From assembly GCA_038210655.1 (NCBI GenBank), contig JBBQWM010000012.1, forward strand, positions 62,001 through 126,000: DNA of 64,000 nucleotides, written 5' to 3'. This document shows positions 33,690 to 42,413 of the stretch, piece by piece; within the stretch, counting starts at the first letter, position 1; each line of letters opens with the position of its first letter. The stretch comes from 54-19 sp038210655. GTDB lineage: Bacteria; Chloroflexota; Chloroflexia; Chloroheliales; Chloroheliaceae. The notes beneath the pieces are model-generated. The model was not told the origin of the DNA. It worked only from the letters and a program-made list of their open reading frames with translations, and did not search any database. The position numbers and the translations under genes are program-made.

Positions 33690-36600
33690 ATGTCATCAGA
33701 TTTCAACAACTCGAACCGAGCAAAGCCCCCGCGCTCTTTTAGCGCCAGGGACGAACGCTATTCTGATCGGCCTTTACTGGACGATCTGTTTGACGATAGT
33801 CCTTTTGAGCCTGCTTCTGCCGAGGGGCGGGAACCACCCGCGCCCCGTCCTGCCTCGCCAGGCCCGGTCATTCGTGGCCCGGTTGCACCGCCTGCGCCTG
33901 CGCCCGCCCAACCGTCGCCTACCCCGGTTCCAGCTTTCTTGTCCCACACGCAGACCAGCTTTCGGCGACCGCTCGATTTTGATCTGCCCGAAGACCTGGC
34001 TGACCTGGGCCTGACCGTCCGGCGACCCAGCACCGGCACTACCGCCACGCACCGCTTACAAACTCCACAAGGGCGCGATTTTGGCTTGCGTAACGCCGGC
34101 ACCGCAGTTGAAAATAACTCTACTGCCCTGGAAGGCGAGGTGGTCGATTTTGATATTGAGCCGGAACCTGCTTCATATATATCCAATGCCCCTCAAAGTG
34201 TGGCTGATGAGTTGCGGGCCAAACGACCCTATACCACCAGTGATGGCCCTAACGGTCGCGCCCGCGTGGTCGGGGCCGACTCCTTTGATGATCTGGACGA
34301 AGATTTTGCAGAAGAAGAAGAAACCGTTGCCCTCGATACTTCCGAAGTGCTTCAGTCGTCACCGCGCCGTCGTCGTCGCAAACGGGGCGCTTCCTTCTTT
34401 GGGATTCGTTTTCGCAATTCGGCGGTCGCCTGGGGCGCAGGGTTGCTCTGCATTATAATTATTGGGGTCATTCTGACCTTTTTCGTCCTGTTGAGCCGCT
34501 TTTTGGAACGAGCGCCAACCGACCGCTTTTCGGTGCTGTTTAGCGCTTATGGTGACGGTCAGGCTTATAATAGCCTGAATGATGGATTGCCCTGGGCTAA
34601 AAGTTTTAGTGTCAATTTCCTGGATAAAAGTAGCCTGGTTAACCCCGACGTGCGTTTGAGTGGAACAACCCTCAAAGATGCCGCCACCGCCCGTGCCGAG
34701 GCGGTTCGGACGGTTACGGATGTGGTCGTGTGGGGTTATTACGACCGAGGGGCGAACAAGCTTTATAGCTACCTTACATTAGCTCCCAACGGCCCTTTTG
34801 ACCCACCGATAGGCCGGGGGCGCGAACTGGTCAACCGGCATTTGTTCGAGCCGGAGCAGCTTATTTTTGTAACCTCCCCACCAACCGATAATGCGGCGGC
34901 TCGTTTGCCGTTGGTCGATTTGCTTTATGCGATTTCCTCCTATTATAGTGGCGACTATGATAAGGCGTTGGTAACGCTGACCCAGCTTTTGACCAAAGCC
35001 GAGCCGGAAAGCGAACCGGGCTTGAGAATGTTACGGGCGGCGGTCTTGTACGCGATGGGCAAGTATCCCGAAGCTATCGACGACTATAATCAGATCATCA
35101 AGATTAATCAGGCGGCGCTGGACAAAAATCGGCCTACTCAATTCCTGCCTTTGTTTGCTTATAGTGATCGGGCTTTTATTTTCGGCCTTCAAAAGAAGTA
35201 CACCGAAGCAGAAGAAAGTTTCCGGGCGGCGTTGGGGGTTCCCAAAGATTTGCCGCGCAAGGATTTTGCCAAACGGCTTGAACAGGCGGGCGACCGCAAG
35301 GACTTGCCCAAAGTTTATGCCAACTACGCTCAGGCTATACTCGACCGTACCGGGGGTGATCTTCTGCCCGCCGAGTTGAGCGAATGGCAAACCGGGTTGG
35401 GTGAAGCGTTCCGGCTCGACCCGAAATTAAGTCTGGCCCAACACTATCTTGGGCAAGTCTACCGCTACGAGGGCAAGTATGATGAGGCTATCGGTAGTCA
35501 GTCGGCAGCAATCAACCTGGACAATAACTACCTGGAAGCTTATTACGAATTGGGCCTGAACTACTTGCTCAAAAATGACCAGAACCCCCAAAACGAGTTC
35601 TTAACGGCAGCCCTGGATGCCTTCCGTCGCGGCGAGGGCCGTGCCAACGATATTGCCAACCAGAACCGCCAGCGCCGTCAGGACCTCAACGAACTTGGCA
35701 ACCCGACCCTGGCGGCGGTCTGGGATAACCGTACCCGCGAGTCGGAGGAGCAGCTTAACCGCTTGCGTTTTGGCACTGCCCGCACTTATCTTGAACTGAC
35801 CCGTCGGCAGGGTAAAGACCTGGGCAACCCGTTCGACCGGGGCTTGCGCTGGGTTAAAAGCGAAAAGACTCCTTATGAGGAGGCCGGGCCACGCCTCAAG
35901 CAGTCTCTCGATGTCCGCCCGAACGACCCGGATACTAATTTCTATTACGGTCAGTACCTCGATTTGACCGGCGAGGGCGACGCTGTACCTTACTATAAAA
36001 AGGCCAAAGAACTCGAAAAGAACCTGGAACGCAAGTTAAACTATTATTCCACCTTGGCTCGGCAGTACAAAGCCGCCGGTAAGAACAACGAGGCGATTAC
36101 CGAGTATAACGACTTTATCAAGCTCGACCCGAACCGGGTGGAGGGCTATATCGCGCTTTCCAGTCTGTACTATCAATTGGGTCGTTACAAAGAGGCGGCG
36201 GATACTGCCAACAGTGCCATTCGGCTTGCCAAAAACGATGTGCGGGTGTATCTGGCGGCAGGTGAAGCCCAACTTGCCAATAATCAGTTGCCCATCGCGG
36301 TCAATTATCTCGATCAGGCCGTCGTGTTAGACCCGACGCTGGCGGAAGCCCATCTCAAGCGAGGGGTGGCCCTCTTTCATCTGAATCGGCGTTACCCTGA
36401 TGCGCTGGACTCGCTTAACAAAGCTCTGGCCCTCAACGACAATCTGGCGGAAGGCCATTATTACGCTGGAATTATTTACTACGAGAACCGCAACGACCCT
36501 AAAAAAGCTCAGGAGCAATGGGAAAAGACGGTTGCGATCAACCCTGGCTACGGCGAAGCCTGGATCAAGCTTGGTCTGCTTTATAGCCAGCTAAATATGT

Positions 36601-37727
36601 TGGACAAAGCAATGGCGGCTTATAACCGGGCGCTGGCTATCAATGAGAAGGATGCTCCCACTCACTATTTTCTTGGATTGCTTTATGAAAGCCGCAATGA
36701 TCTGCCTGCTGCCGAGGCTCATTATCGCCGGGCGGCGGAATTGAATTCCGGGCTGGTAAATGCGCGGTATCGGCTGGCAAGCGTCCTCCAACGTGAGGGC
36801 GGCAAGCTCGATCAGGCTTTGGCAGCCGCTCAGGAAGCGGTTAAGCTCGACCCACGCAACCCGGAAGCTCAGGTTGCTTTGGGCGATTTGTTGCTGGTCC
36901 GCAATCAACTTGGCCCGGCAACCCAGGCATATAAGACCGCGCTGGATAACCGTAATAACTACCCGGAAGCTTTTTACGGTCGATCTGAGGCGCTCCTCGG
37001 TCAAAAGCAACTTGATGCGGCCCTAAGCGATGTCAATCAGGTTATCAGTTTGCGCCCGGCCTGGGCCAATGCCTATTTGTTGCAGGGGCGAATACTGACC
37101 GAGCAAGGTCAGGTTGATGCCGCCAACGCCAGTTTTTCCAAAGCGCGTACCCTCGACCCCGATAATCCGGCCCTGCTCTTTAATGTGGGCAGTCTCAACG
37201 AGATGCGGGGCGACCTGGATGGGGCTATCAAAGCCTATGAGGGTTCGCTCAAAGGCGACGAGCCGAATACCGAGACCCATTTTCGCCTCGGTAAGCTCTA
37301 TTTTACTAAGCGTGACTTTAAGTCGGCTCTGGCCCAATTCCAGCGCACCCAGCAGTTAGACCCAAAATATAATCGGATTGACTACTGGTTGGGCCGTACT
37401 TTCGCCTTCTTAGACCGTAACGACGATGCAAAAAATAGCTTTGAGGCAATGGTACGCACCGAACCGAACTTTATCGAAGGGCGTTATGAGCTTGGGAATA
37501 TCTATCGCCTCAAGGGGATGATTGACCCGGCCCTGACCCAGTTCGATGAAGCAACCCGGCTTAATACTAATTTTGCCCCGGCCTGGTTGAGCAAAGGGCA
37601 GGTTTACGAACAGTTGGTTGATCTTCCAAAGGCAAAAGCGGCCTACGAGACTGCCCGTAAAACGGCTACCGATCAGCAGGTTCGGGATGCCGCAAGCGCC
37701 GCCCTGGACCGCTTGGGCGCAAAATAG
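33690..37727 (+). CDS. giant membrane-anchored TPR-repeat protein
   Basis: 1345 residues. Residues 1-240 are Pro/Ala-rich then acidic and probably cytoplasmic; a basic RRRRKRG stretch precedes one transmembrane helix (about 246-270). The rest is outside the membrane: a mixed domain to about 400, then roughly twenty tetratricopeptide repeats to the end, recognizable by recurring A...Y..A..LDP units. Such proteins act as scaffolds; no enzymatic domain is visible. It diverges from the LysM/M23 gene, and the two may share control in cell-envelope growth. Function unknown. Confidence 0.85.
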   Translation: MSSDFNNSNRAKPPRSFSARDERYSDRPLLDDLFDDSPFEPASAEGREPPAPRPASPGPVIRGPVAPPAPAPAQPSPTPVPAFLSHTQTSFRRPLDFDLPEDLADLGLTVRRPSTGTTATHRLQTPQGRDFGLRNAGTAVENNSTALEGEVVDFDIEPEPASYISNAPQSVADELRAKRPYTTSDGPNGRARVVGADSFDDLDEDFAEEEETVALDTSEVLQSSPRRRRRKRGASFFGIRFRNSAVAWGAGLLCIIIIGVILTFFVLLSRFLERAPTDRFSVLFSAYGDGQAYNSLNDGLPWAKSFSVNFLDKSSLVNPDVRLSGTTLKDAATARAEAVRTVTDVVVWGYYDRGANKLYSYLTLAPNGPFDPPIGRGRELVNRHLFEPEQLIFVTSPPTDNAAARLPLVDLLYAISSYYSGDYDKALVTLTQLLTKAEPESEPGLRMLRAAVLYAMGKYPEAIDDYNQIIKINQAALDKNRPTQFLPLFAYSDRAFIFGLQKKYTEAEESFRAALGVPKDLPRKDFAKRLEQAGDRKDLPKVYANYAQAILDRTGGDLLPAELSEWQTGLGEAFRLDPKLSLAQHYLGQVYRYEGKYDEAIGSQSAAINLDNNYLEAYYELGLNYLLKNDQNPQNEFLTAALDAFRRGEGRANDIANQNRQRRQDLNELGNPTLAAVWDNRTRESEEQLNRLRFGTARTYLELTRRQGKDLGNPFDRGLRWVKSEKTPYEEAGPRLKQSLDVRPNDPDTNFYYGQYLDLTGEGDAVPYYKKAKELEKNLERKLNYYSTLARQYKAAGKNNEAITEYNDFIKLDPNRVEGYIALSSLYYQLGRYKEAADTANSAIRLAKNDVRVYLAAGEAQLANNQLPIAVNYLDQAVVLDPTLAEAHLKRGVALFHLNRRYPDALDSLNKALALNDNLAEGHYYAGIIYYENRNDPKKAQEQWEKTVAINPGYGEAWIKLGLLYSQLNMLDKAMAAYNRALAINEKDAPTHYFLGLLYESRNDLPAAEAHYRRAAELNSGLVNARYRLASVLQREGGKLDQALAAAQEAVKLDPRNPEAQVALGDLLLVRNQLGPATQAYKTALDNRNNYPEAFYGRSEALLGQKQLDAALSDVNQVISLRPAWANAYLLQGRILTEQGQVDAANASFSKARTLDPDNPALLFNVGSLNEMRGDLDGAIKAYEGSLKGDEPNTETHFRLGKLYFTKRDFKSALAQFQRTQQLDPKYNRIDYWLGRTFAFLDRNDDAKNSFEAMVRTEPNFIEGRYELGNIYRLKGMIDPALTQFDEATRLNTNFAPAWLSKGQVYEQLVDLPKAKAAYETARKTATDQQVRDAASAALDRLGAK

Positions 37728-37810
37728 GTTGGGAACCGGCTCCCGTATTTTCCCAGCGGCTATCGACGTTTTCTATAGTAAATTGCAAAATTACTGGCCC
37801 GTTCCTTTAT

Positions 37811-37885
37811 TAGGGGCGACCCTATGTGGTCGCCCTCGGAGACGCGGCACGGTCTTCACGGGCGACCACATAGGGTCGCCCCTAC
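37811..37885. repeat. REPIN-like inverted repeat, family B, copy B3
   Basis: Arms 37811-37835 and 37860-37885, loop with GGAGACGCGGCACGG and TTCAC. Compared with B2, the arm centre changes from CCCTTGTGG to CCCTATGTGG, and the opposite arm carries the matching change. Confidence 0.85.
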
Positions 37886-37936
37886 CAGCCTATTCTCTTT
37901 ACACTTTGCTTTAGCACTCTAGCACAGGATTTAAGC

Positions 37937-39271
37937 ATGCTACCAACCGACCTGCCAGCCGCCAAACGTCGCCGCCGTAACCAGAATTTTAGGCTGGCGG
38001 CTATCTTGCTGGCTTTTAGTCTCGCTTTGCTGATCTGGGTAGACCTGGATTATATCATGCCGATCCAAAAGCTCGATAAACCGAACTTCAACAACGATCT
38101 GGGGGTTTTTTGGACGGGAGCGCGAACGGTCTGGCAAGGGGGCAACCCCTATATCTACGACTCGACCGCTCTTTTTAACCGGATCGCATTGGAAGCGGGT
38201 GGCGAGTCGGATGTCTTTCTTAGCCCCTTTTATCTCTCGCTGTTTTTTATGCCGTTGGCCCTTTTCCCCTTGAATGTCGCGGCCTTACTCTGGTTACTCT
38301 TGAGCCAGCTTTTGTTGGGCTTCTCGGTCGGCATGATAATTCGGGCTAGTGGGCAACGCTTGACCCCTGGGGTGTTCCTGACCGGGTTAGGGCTGGCTCT
38401 CTTGTGGCGGGCCTGCTTCGAGGTAATGATCCTCAACAACCTGAGTCTGGTAATGCTTTTTGCGATTGCCGCTTCCTATCACTTTAGCCGCACCGGACGG
38501 CCTTATCTGGCGGGTGGCATGGCGGCGCTCTTGCTGCTCAAACCTCAACTTACTTTTTTGATTTTGCCACTGCTGCTGGTAATGCCTGGCCCGTCCAAAG
38601 ATAGTACGGGAAAAGAAAGCGATTGGCTAAACCCTTTTACCTACCGGCGTTGGGCGGCTTTCGCTGCCGTCTGTGCGGTCTACGCTCTTTATAGCTTTGT
38701 GGTCTTTCCCGGTTGGGTGGGGGACTGGCTCAAAATTGCCGCCGGACGCAATACAGCCCAATTCGATAAGGAAATGACTTCGATCCGCAGCATTGTGGCA
38801 AATTTCGTCTCGGATAGCACCTCTATTCAGCCGATTTATTTTGGGCTGGCGGCGCTTGGTGGGCTGGGCTGGTTGGTTTTCTGGTGGCTCAACCGCAACA
38901 ACGGGCGCGACTTCCCCTATATCCTCTCGATCACGATAGGGGTAAATTTGCTTCTCGCGCCTTATAACCGCAGCTACGATTTTTGTATGCTGGTCTTTCC
39001 GCTCCTGTTTTGCTACTTTACGCTTCGGCAGCGCGAGATTGCTACTGACAAGACCGGCCTCAAGCGGTTTCATTGGAGCCGATTTTGCTGGCTGCTACTG
39101 ATCCCGCCCTATATTCTCAAAGAAATCGCTCTGCGTAGCGGCAATTTTGCCTGGGAAAATATCACTACCGTCTTGATAATATGCCTTACGATCCTGGTCT
39201 GGCGGGTTAGTTTGAGTGCGCCCCGCTCTACAAGTAATCAGCTAGAAGCGCCGCCCACCCCGCATCTGTAG
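37937..39271 (+). CDS. membrane glycosyltransferase, GT87-like (DUF2029)
   Basis: 444 residues with about ten helices. The first periplasmic loop (NNDLGVFWTGARTVWQGGNP then YIYDS) matches the GT87 family of polyprenol-phosphate mannose-type transferases, with the key Asp after the first helix. It should transfer a sugar from a lipid carrier on the outer face of the membrane. AGGA upstream supports the ATG. No polysaccharide operon surrounds it. Confidence 0.75.
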   Translation: MLPTDLPAAKRRRRNQNFRLAAILLAFSLALLIWVDLDYIMPIQKLDKPNFNNDLGVFWTGARTVWQGGNPYIYDSTALFNRIALEAGGESDVFLSPFYLSLFFMPLALFPLNVAALLWLLLSQLLLGFSVGMIIRASGQRLTPGVFLTGLGLALLWRACFEVMILNNLSLVMLFAIAASYHFSRTGRPYLAGGMAALLLLKPQLTFLILPLLLVMPGPSKDSTGKESDWLNPFTYRRWAAFAAVCAVYALYSFVVFPGWVGDWLKIAAGRNTAQFDKEMTSIRSIVANFVSDSTSIQPIYFGLAALGGLGWLVFWWLNRNNGRDFPYILSITIGVNLLLAPYNRSYDFCMLVFPLLFCYFTLRQREIATDKTGLKRFHWSRFCWLLLIPPYILKEIALRSGNFAWENITTVLIICLTILVWRVSLSAPRSTSNQLEAPPTPHL

Positions 39272-39306
39272 GCAGGATCAAGCGTCCATTGGCGGAGCCA
39301 TATCCA

Positions 39307-39389
39307 ACAAGGGATGAGGGATGAAGGGTAACGTCCATTGGCAGAGCAAGGTCTTACAATCGAGCTACTCAGTCCTCAGTCCTCAGTCC
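39307..39389. repeat. dispersed repeat with heptamer tandem (TCAGTCC x3), second copy
   Basis: AAGGGATGAGGGATGAAGGG at the left and three exact TCAGTCC units at 39369-39389, matching the composite at 461-541. A GTCCATTGGC(G/A)GAGC segment is itself repeated at about 39283 and 39333. Confidence 0.8.
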
Positions 39390-39428
39390 CTTGTTCGACC
39401 TTGCTCCGCCCATAGACCGTACCTAGCT

Positions 39429-40067
39429 TTAACGCTTGTCAGGATTGTTATAATCCAGCCGATAACAATTTAATTCCAGGCCGGAAATCGTAAAATAGAG
39501 TGGACTGGTCTTGTAAGTATCGGGCGGGAGGGCGGCATAGGCTTGCTCGGTAAGCAAGATTTCCATACTTTCGGCCAGGTCTTCGCCTAGCTTTGAGGAC
39601 AGGTTCATCTCGTTACCAAACAGGTCTTCATCGTCGATCACGAGGGTTGAGCCAAAGCCAATCCCGACGCTGCCATAGATGTCACTATCCTGGGGTAAAA
39701 CGCTGTCGGCGGCTCGAAAGGCCCGGAAAATACCCAGGGCGGCTTCGACCGCTTGCGATGGGTGAGGGAAAGTCGCAAATAAATTGTCGGCTTCCTGCTT
39801 GATGACCGTCCCGCCGTTTTCCTCGATAGCCGGAACCGCCAGGGCTTCCATTTGGGCGATCATCCCCAGAAAATGAATAATTCCGAGCTTCATAGTAGTG
39901 CGCGAGAAGCCGGTCATATCCAGAGCTAAAATAGAGACCTCCTTTTCAAAACGCCGTTTAATCTGCTGGTCGATTTCGTTTTTGCGGTCGGGGTATTCGT
40001 TACGCTCGCGAAGCATCTGCTTGAGTTCGGCACGCGCCGAAGTAAGATGTTCGGTTTTGAGACCCAT
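39429..40067 (-). CDS. class III nucleotide cyclase-like protein
   Basis: 212 residues: a charged N-terminal helix (about 1-40) and one adenylate/guanylate cyclase catalytic domain. Metal-binding aspartates are in ILALDMTGFS and in IKQEADNLFATF (where KxxGD is usual, so Gly is Ala). The transition-state Asn is kept in LFGNEMNLSSKL, but the Arg four residues later is Lys. It may be a weak or inactive cyclase or a nucleotide sensor. No sensor domain is attached. AGGAG about 8 nt upstream supports the ATG. Confidence 0.75.
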   Translation of the reverse strand: MGLKTEHLTSARAELKQMLRERNEYPDRKNEIDQQIKRRFEKEVSILALDMTGFSRTTMKLGIIHFLGMIAQMEALAVPAIEENGGTVIKQEADNLFATFPHPSQAVEAALGIFRAFRAADSVLPQDSDIYGSVGIGFGSTLVIDDEDLFGNEMNLSSKLGEDLAESMEILLTEQAYAALPPDTYKTSPLYFTISGLELNCYRLDYNNPDKR

Positions 40068-40329
40068 AATTATTCTCCTGTATGCTATAGCTCGATCAGG
40101 GTGTTATCCGCACCCCATAGTGTGAAGCACAAGCACGGGATTGACCCGTTCAGGACAAGCACAAATCCTATCCTGATAAAGACGGTAAATTCTAAGCTAA
40201 TGCCAGACCAAATCAGAAAATCGTACTGACCTTATTTTATCAAAACAAGCTAAAAGAATAAACGGTTTTTAAGACCAAAATAGCCAGTAATCTTCAAAAG
40301 TAAGCTTCAGTCTCAAAGCAATTCAACTT

Positions 40330-41322
40330 CTATTCTAGCCCCAACCTCTCGCGGAACATTTTGATAAAGCCGGGTACATCTAACTGCAAACAGACCTCGG
40401 CATTAGAAGGGTGTTCCAGGCGGATGCCAATTGCGTCGTCATATTCGCCCTTATTTTCGACCAGATCAACCGCCATTTGATTGTAGCCGACCGATTGCCC
40501 CCGTGTAAACTTGCCCTGAGTCTCGACATCGACCTGCATTCGTTCGGTTTGTACCAGTTCCGGGCGGATCGCTACCCCGACCGCGAGTGGGTCGTGCAAG
40601 CGTGCGCCATTATCAACCCCGTAGACCCGGCTATAGTAACGCAACAGTTCGAGCGAGGCAGCAGCGATAGGCGAAAGGCTTTCGCGCTGGGCTTCCAAAT
40701 GAGCGATTTCGCGCCAGCGCAAGAGGGCCAAATTAGTCACATCCAGCCCAACCAGCGTAATAGCCGCGCCGCTATTCATGACCGCCTGGGCCGCTTCGGG
40801 GTCATTATAGAAGTTGGCCTCGGCGACCGGCGTGATATTACCCGGTGTCCGTACCGCGCCGCCCATAATAATTAGCCGTTTGAGTTTGCGTCCAAAATGG
40901 GGGTCAAGCAAGAGGGCCATCGCCAGGTTGGTCAGCGGCCCGACCGCGATGACGGTCAACTCGCCGGGGTAACGTTCGGCCATATCGATCAAGAACTTGG
41001 GGGCGAGTGGTACGACCGGCTTGGCGGTTGGTTCGGGCAGTTCAAGCTGACCCATCCCGTGCGGCCCGTGAAAATAGGTGGCAGTCGTCAACCGGCGCAC
41101 TAGCGGGCGGGCCGCGCCCCTCGAAACTGGAATATCGGCCCGGCCTGCCAGTTCCAGCACCGCCAGCGTATTGCGGGTAGTTTCTTCGACCGACACATTG
41201 CCCGCAACCGTCGTGCAGCCGATCATTTCTAGTTCGGGCGACCGCAAGGCCAGCATCAAAGCCAGCGCATCGTCTACCCCGGTATCGACATCCATCAAAA
41301 TTTTCGTTGGTGTACTTGACAC
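40330..41322 (-). CDS. inosine-uridine preferring nucleoside hydrolase
   Basis: 330 residues of the calcium-dependent nucleoside N-ribohydrolase family, used in nucleoside salvage. The N-terminal DVDTGVDDALAL motif (11-22) supplies the calcium-binding aspartates; IIMGGAVRTPGNITP and NFYNDPEAAQ are also typical, as is a C-terminal active-site His region (ARLHDPLAVG). The start is GTG at 41322 with AAGGAG about 7 nt upstream. The base preference is not evident. Confidence 0.93.
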   Translation of the reverse strand: MSSTPTKILMDVDTGVDDALALMLALRSPELEMIGCTTVAGNVSVEETTRNTLAVLELAGRADIPVSRGAARPLVRRLTTATYFHGPHGMGQLELPEPTAKPVVPLAPKFLIDMAERYPGELTVIAVGPLTNLAMALLLDPHFGRKLKRLIIMGGAVRTPGNITPVAEANFYNDPEAAQAVMNSGAAITLVGLDVTNLALLRWREIAHLEAQRESLSPIAAASLELLRYYSRVYGVDNGARLHDPLAVGVAIRPELVQTERMQVDVETQGKFTRGQSVGYNQMAVDLVENKGEYDDAIGIRLEHPSNAEVCLQLDVPGFIKMFRERLGLE

Positions 41323-41515
41323 AATTTGTCTCCTTCAAAATTAAATTAATGTGTGATATTGCTCTGTCAAAGGACGGATTGATGAGTATTGTAGCAATTG
41401 AAGAAGTATTAGACAAACCGCCAGGCAGCAAGATGACGCGGATTGTTCGAGGGTTTGTATGATTGGCAAGGCCAGCGATAGCACAGGAGAAGCGGCCTTC
41501 TGCTGGCCCTTGCTG

Positions 41516-41995
41516 CTAAATTCCAAGCATTTTCCTCAACTCTGTTACCTCTTCCTCTGGTATGAATTTGTGATACTTAGCCTTGATAGTGCTGTCATAA
41601 AGGTAAGTCGAGCCTACATTCAGCGTATTAGCACTGCTATTAGGATTGTTGTCATCATAGAAATAAAAACGCATTAAAGTAGAATCAATAAAATTAACCC
41701 CATTAGACCAGTCCTTTTGATGATTTAAGAAAAAGGAAGTCGCTATCTGGATGGTATTAGGCTCAGAACTCTCTTTCAATACTTTACCATTTTGAGTAAC
41801 TTTAATATGAACGATTGGCTTCGTCTTATTAGACAAAAACTTAAAATCCATGTCATGGGTATCTTTGATAACACGGGTTAGAATAAGAGTTCCCATAACG
41901 GCTATAATAACCAGAGGTATAGTTAGCAGCACCAACCGTTCTTTAAGTGAATAGATGCGTTGGGGCCATCCGAAGATATTTCGTTGGCTGTTCAT
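41516..41995 (-). CDS. hypothetical membrane-anchored protein
   Basis: 159 residues, no family recognized. A single hydrophobic helix (about 20-42, LVLLTIPLVIIAVMGTLIL) is followed by an extracellular domain with predicted beta strands (PIVHIKVTQNGKVLKE; MRFYFYDDNNPNSS). AT-rich, unlike the nucleoside hydrolase next to it. AGGAG 6 nt upstream supports the ATG at 41995. It could be a recent acquisition. Confidence 0.6.
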   Translation of the reverse strand: MNSQRNIFGWPQRIYSLKERLVLLTIPLVIIAVMGTLILTRVIKDTHDMDFKFLSNKTKPIVHIKVTQNGKVLKESSEPNTIQIATSFFLNHQKDWSNGVNFIDSTLMRFYFYDDNNPNSSANTLNVGSTYLYDSTIKAKYHKFIPEEEVTELRKMLGI

Positions 41996-42413
41996 GACGG
42001 CTCCTTTTTGAATTTAGATTACAAAGCCAAAATTTTGTTTATTCTTACTATTTCGCTATTTTCTAAATATTTTGAAAATGGTACTGACTCCCCGGTAAAC
42101 TATCAAAGTGGCGCTTAATATGTAATTTTTAAATAAAAGCTTAGTAAGGCATAAAATAGCACAAACAACAATTGTAAGTCAATCCCTGATACTCCCCAAA
42201 TTTGGGGATATTCACCAGAAATACCCTAATCTATTTGTTATTGCAAACCGTATATTTAGATTAAGGTGAATGAAAAATTTAGGAAAAGGTGGTAGAATAC
42301 ATTATTAGGAAGAAATTCTAAGCATTTAATCAAAACGGTCCCAACGTTAGTGGCAGTTACATTTCGCTCCCTACCCCACAAAGTTTGAATTGAAAGCTCG
42401 AAGGAGCAGGGTA
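41996..42413. other. AT-rich spacer with a 16-bp perfect palindrome
   Basis: No gene or clear promoter was found in this 418-bp spacer. It contains the perfect palindrome TCCCCAAATTTGGGGA (42193-42208), about 205 bp before the start of the downstream regulator, which may be an operator. Confidence 0.5.
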
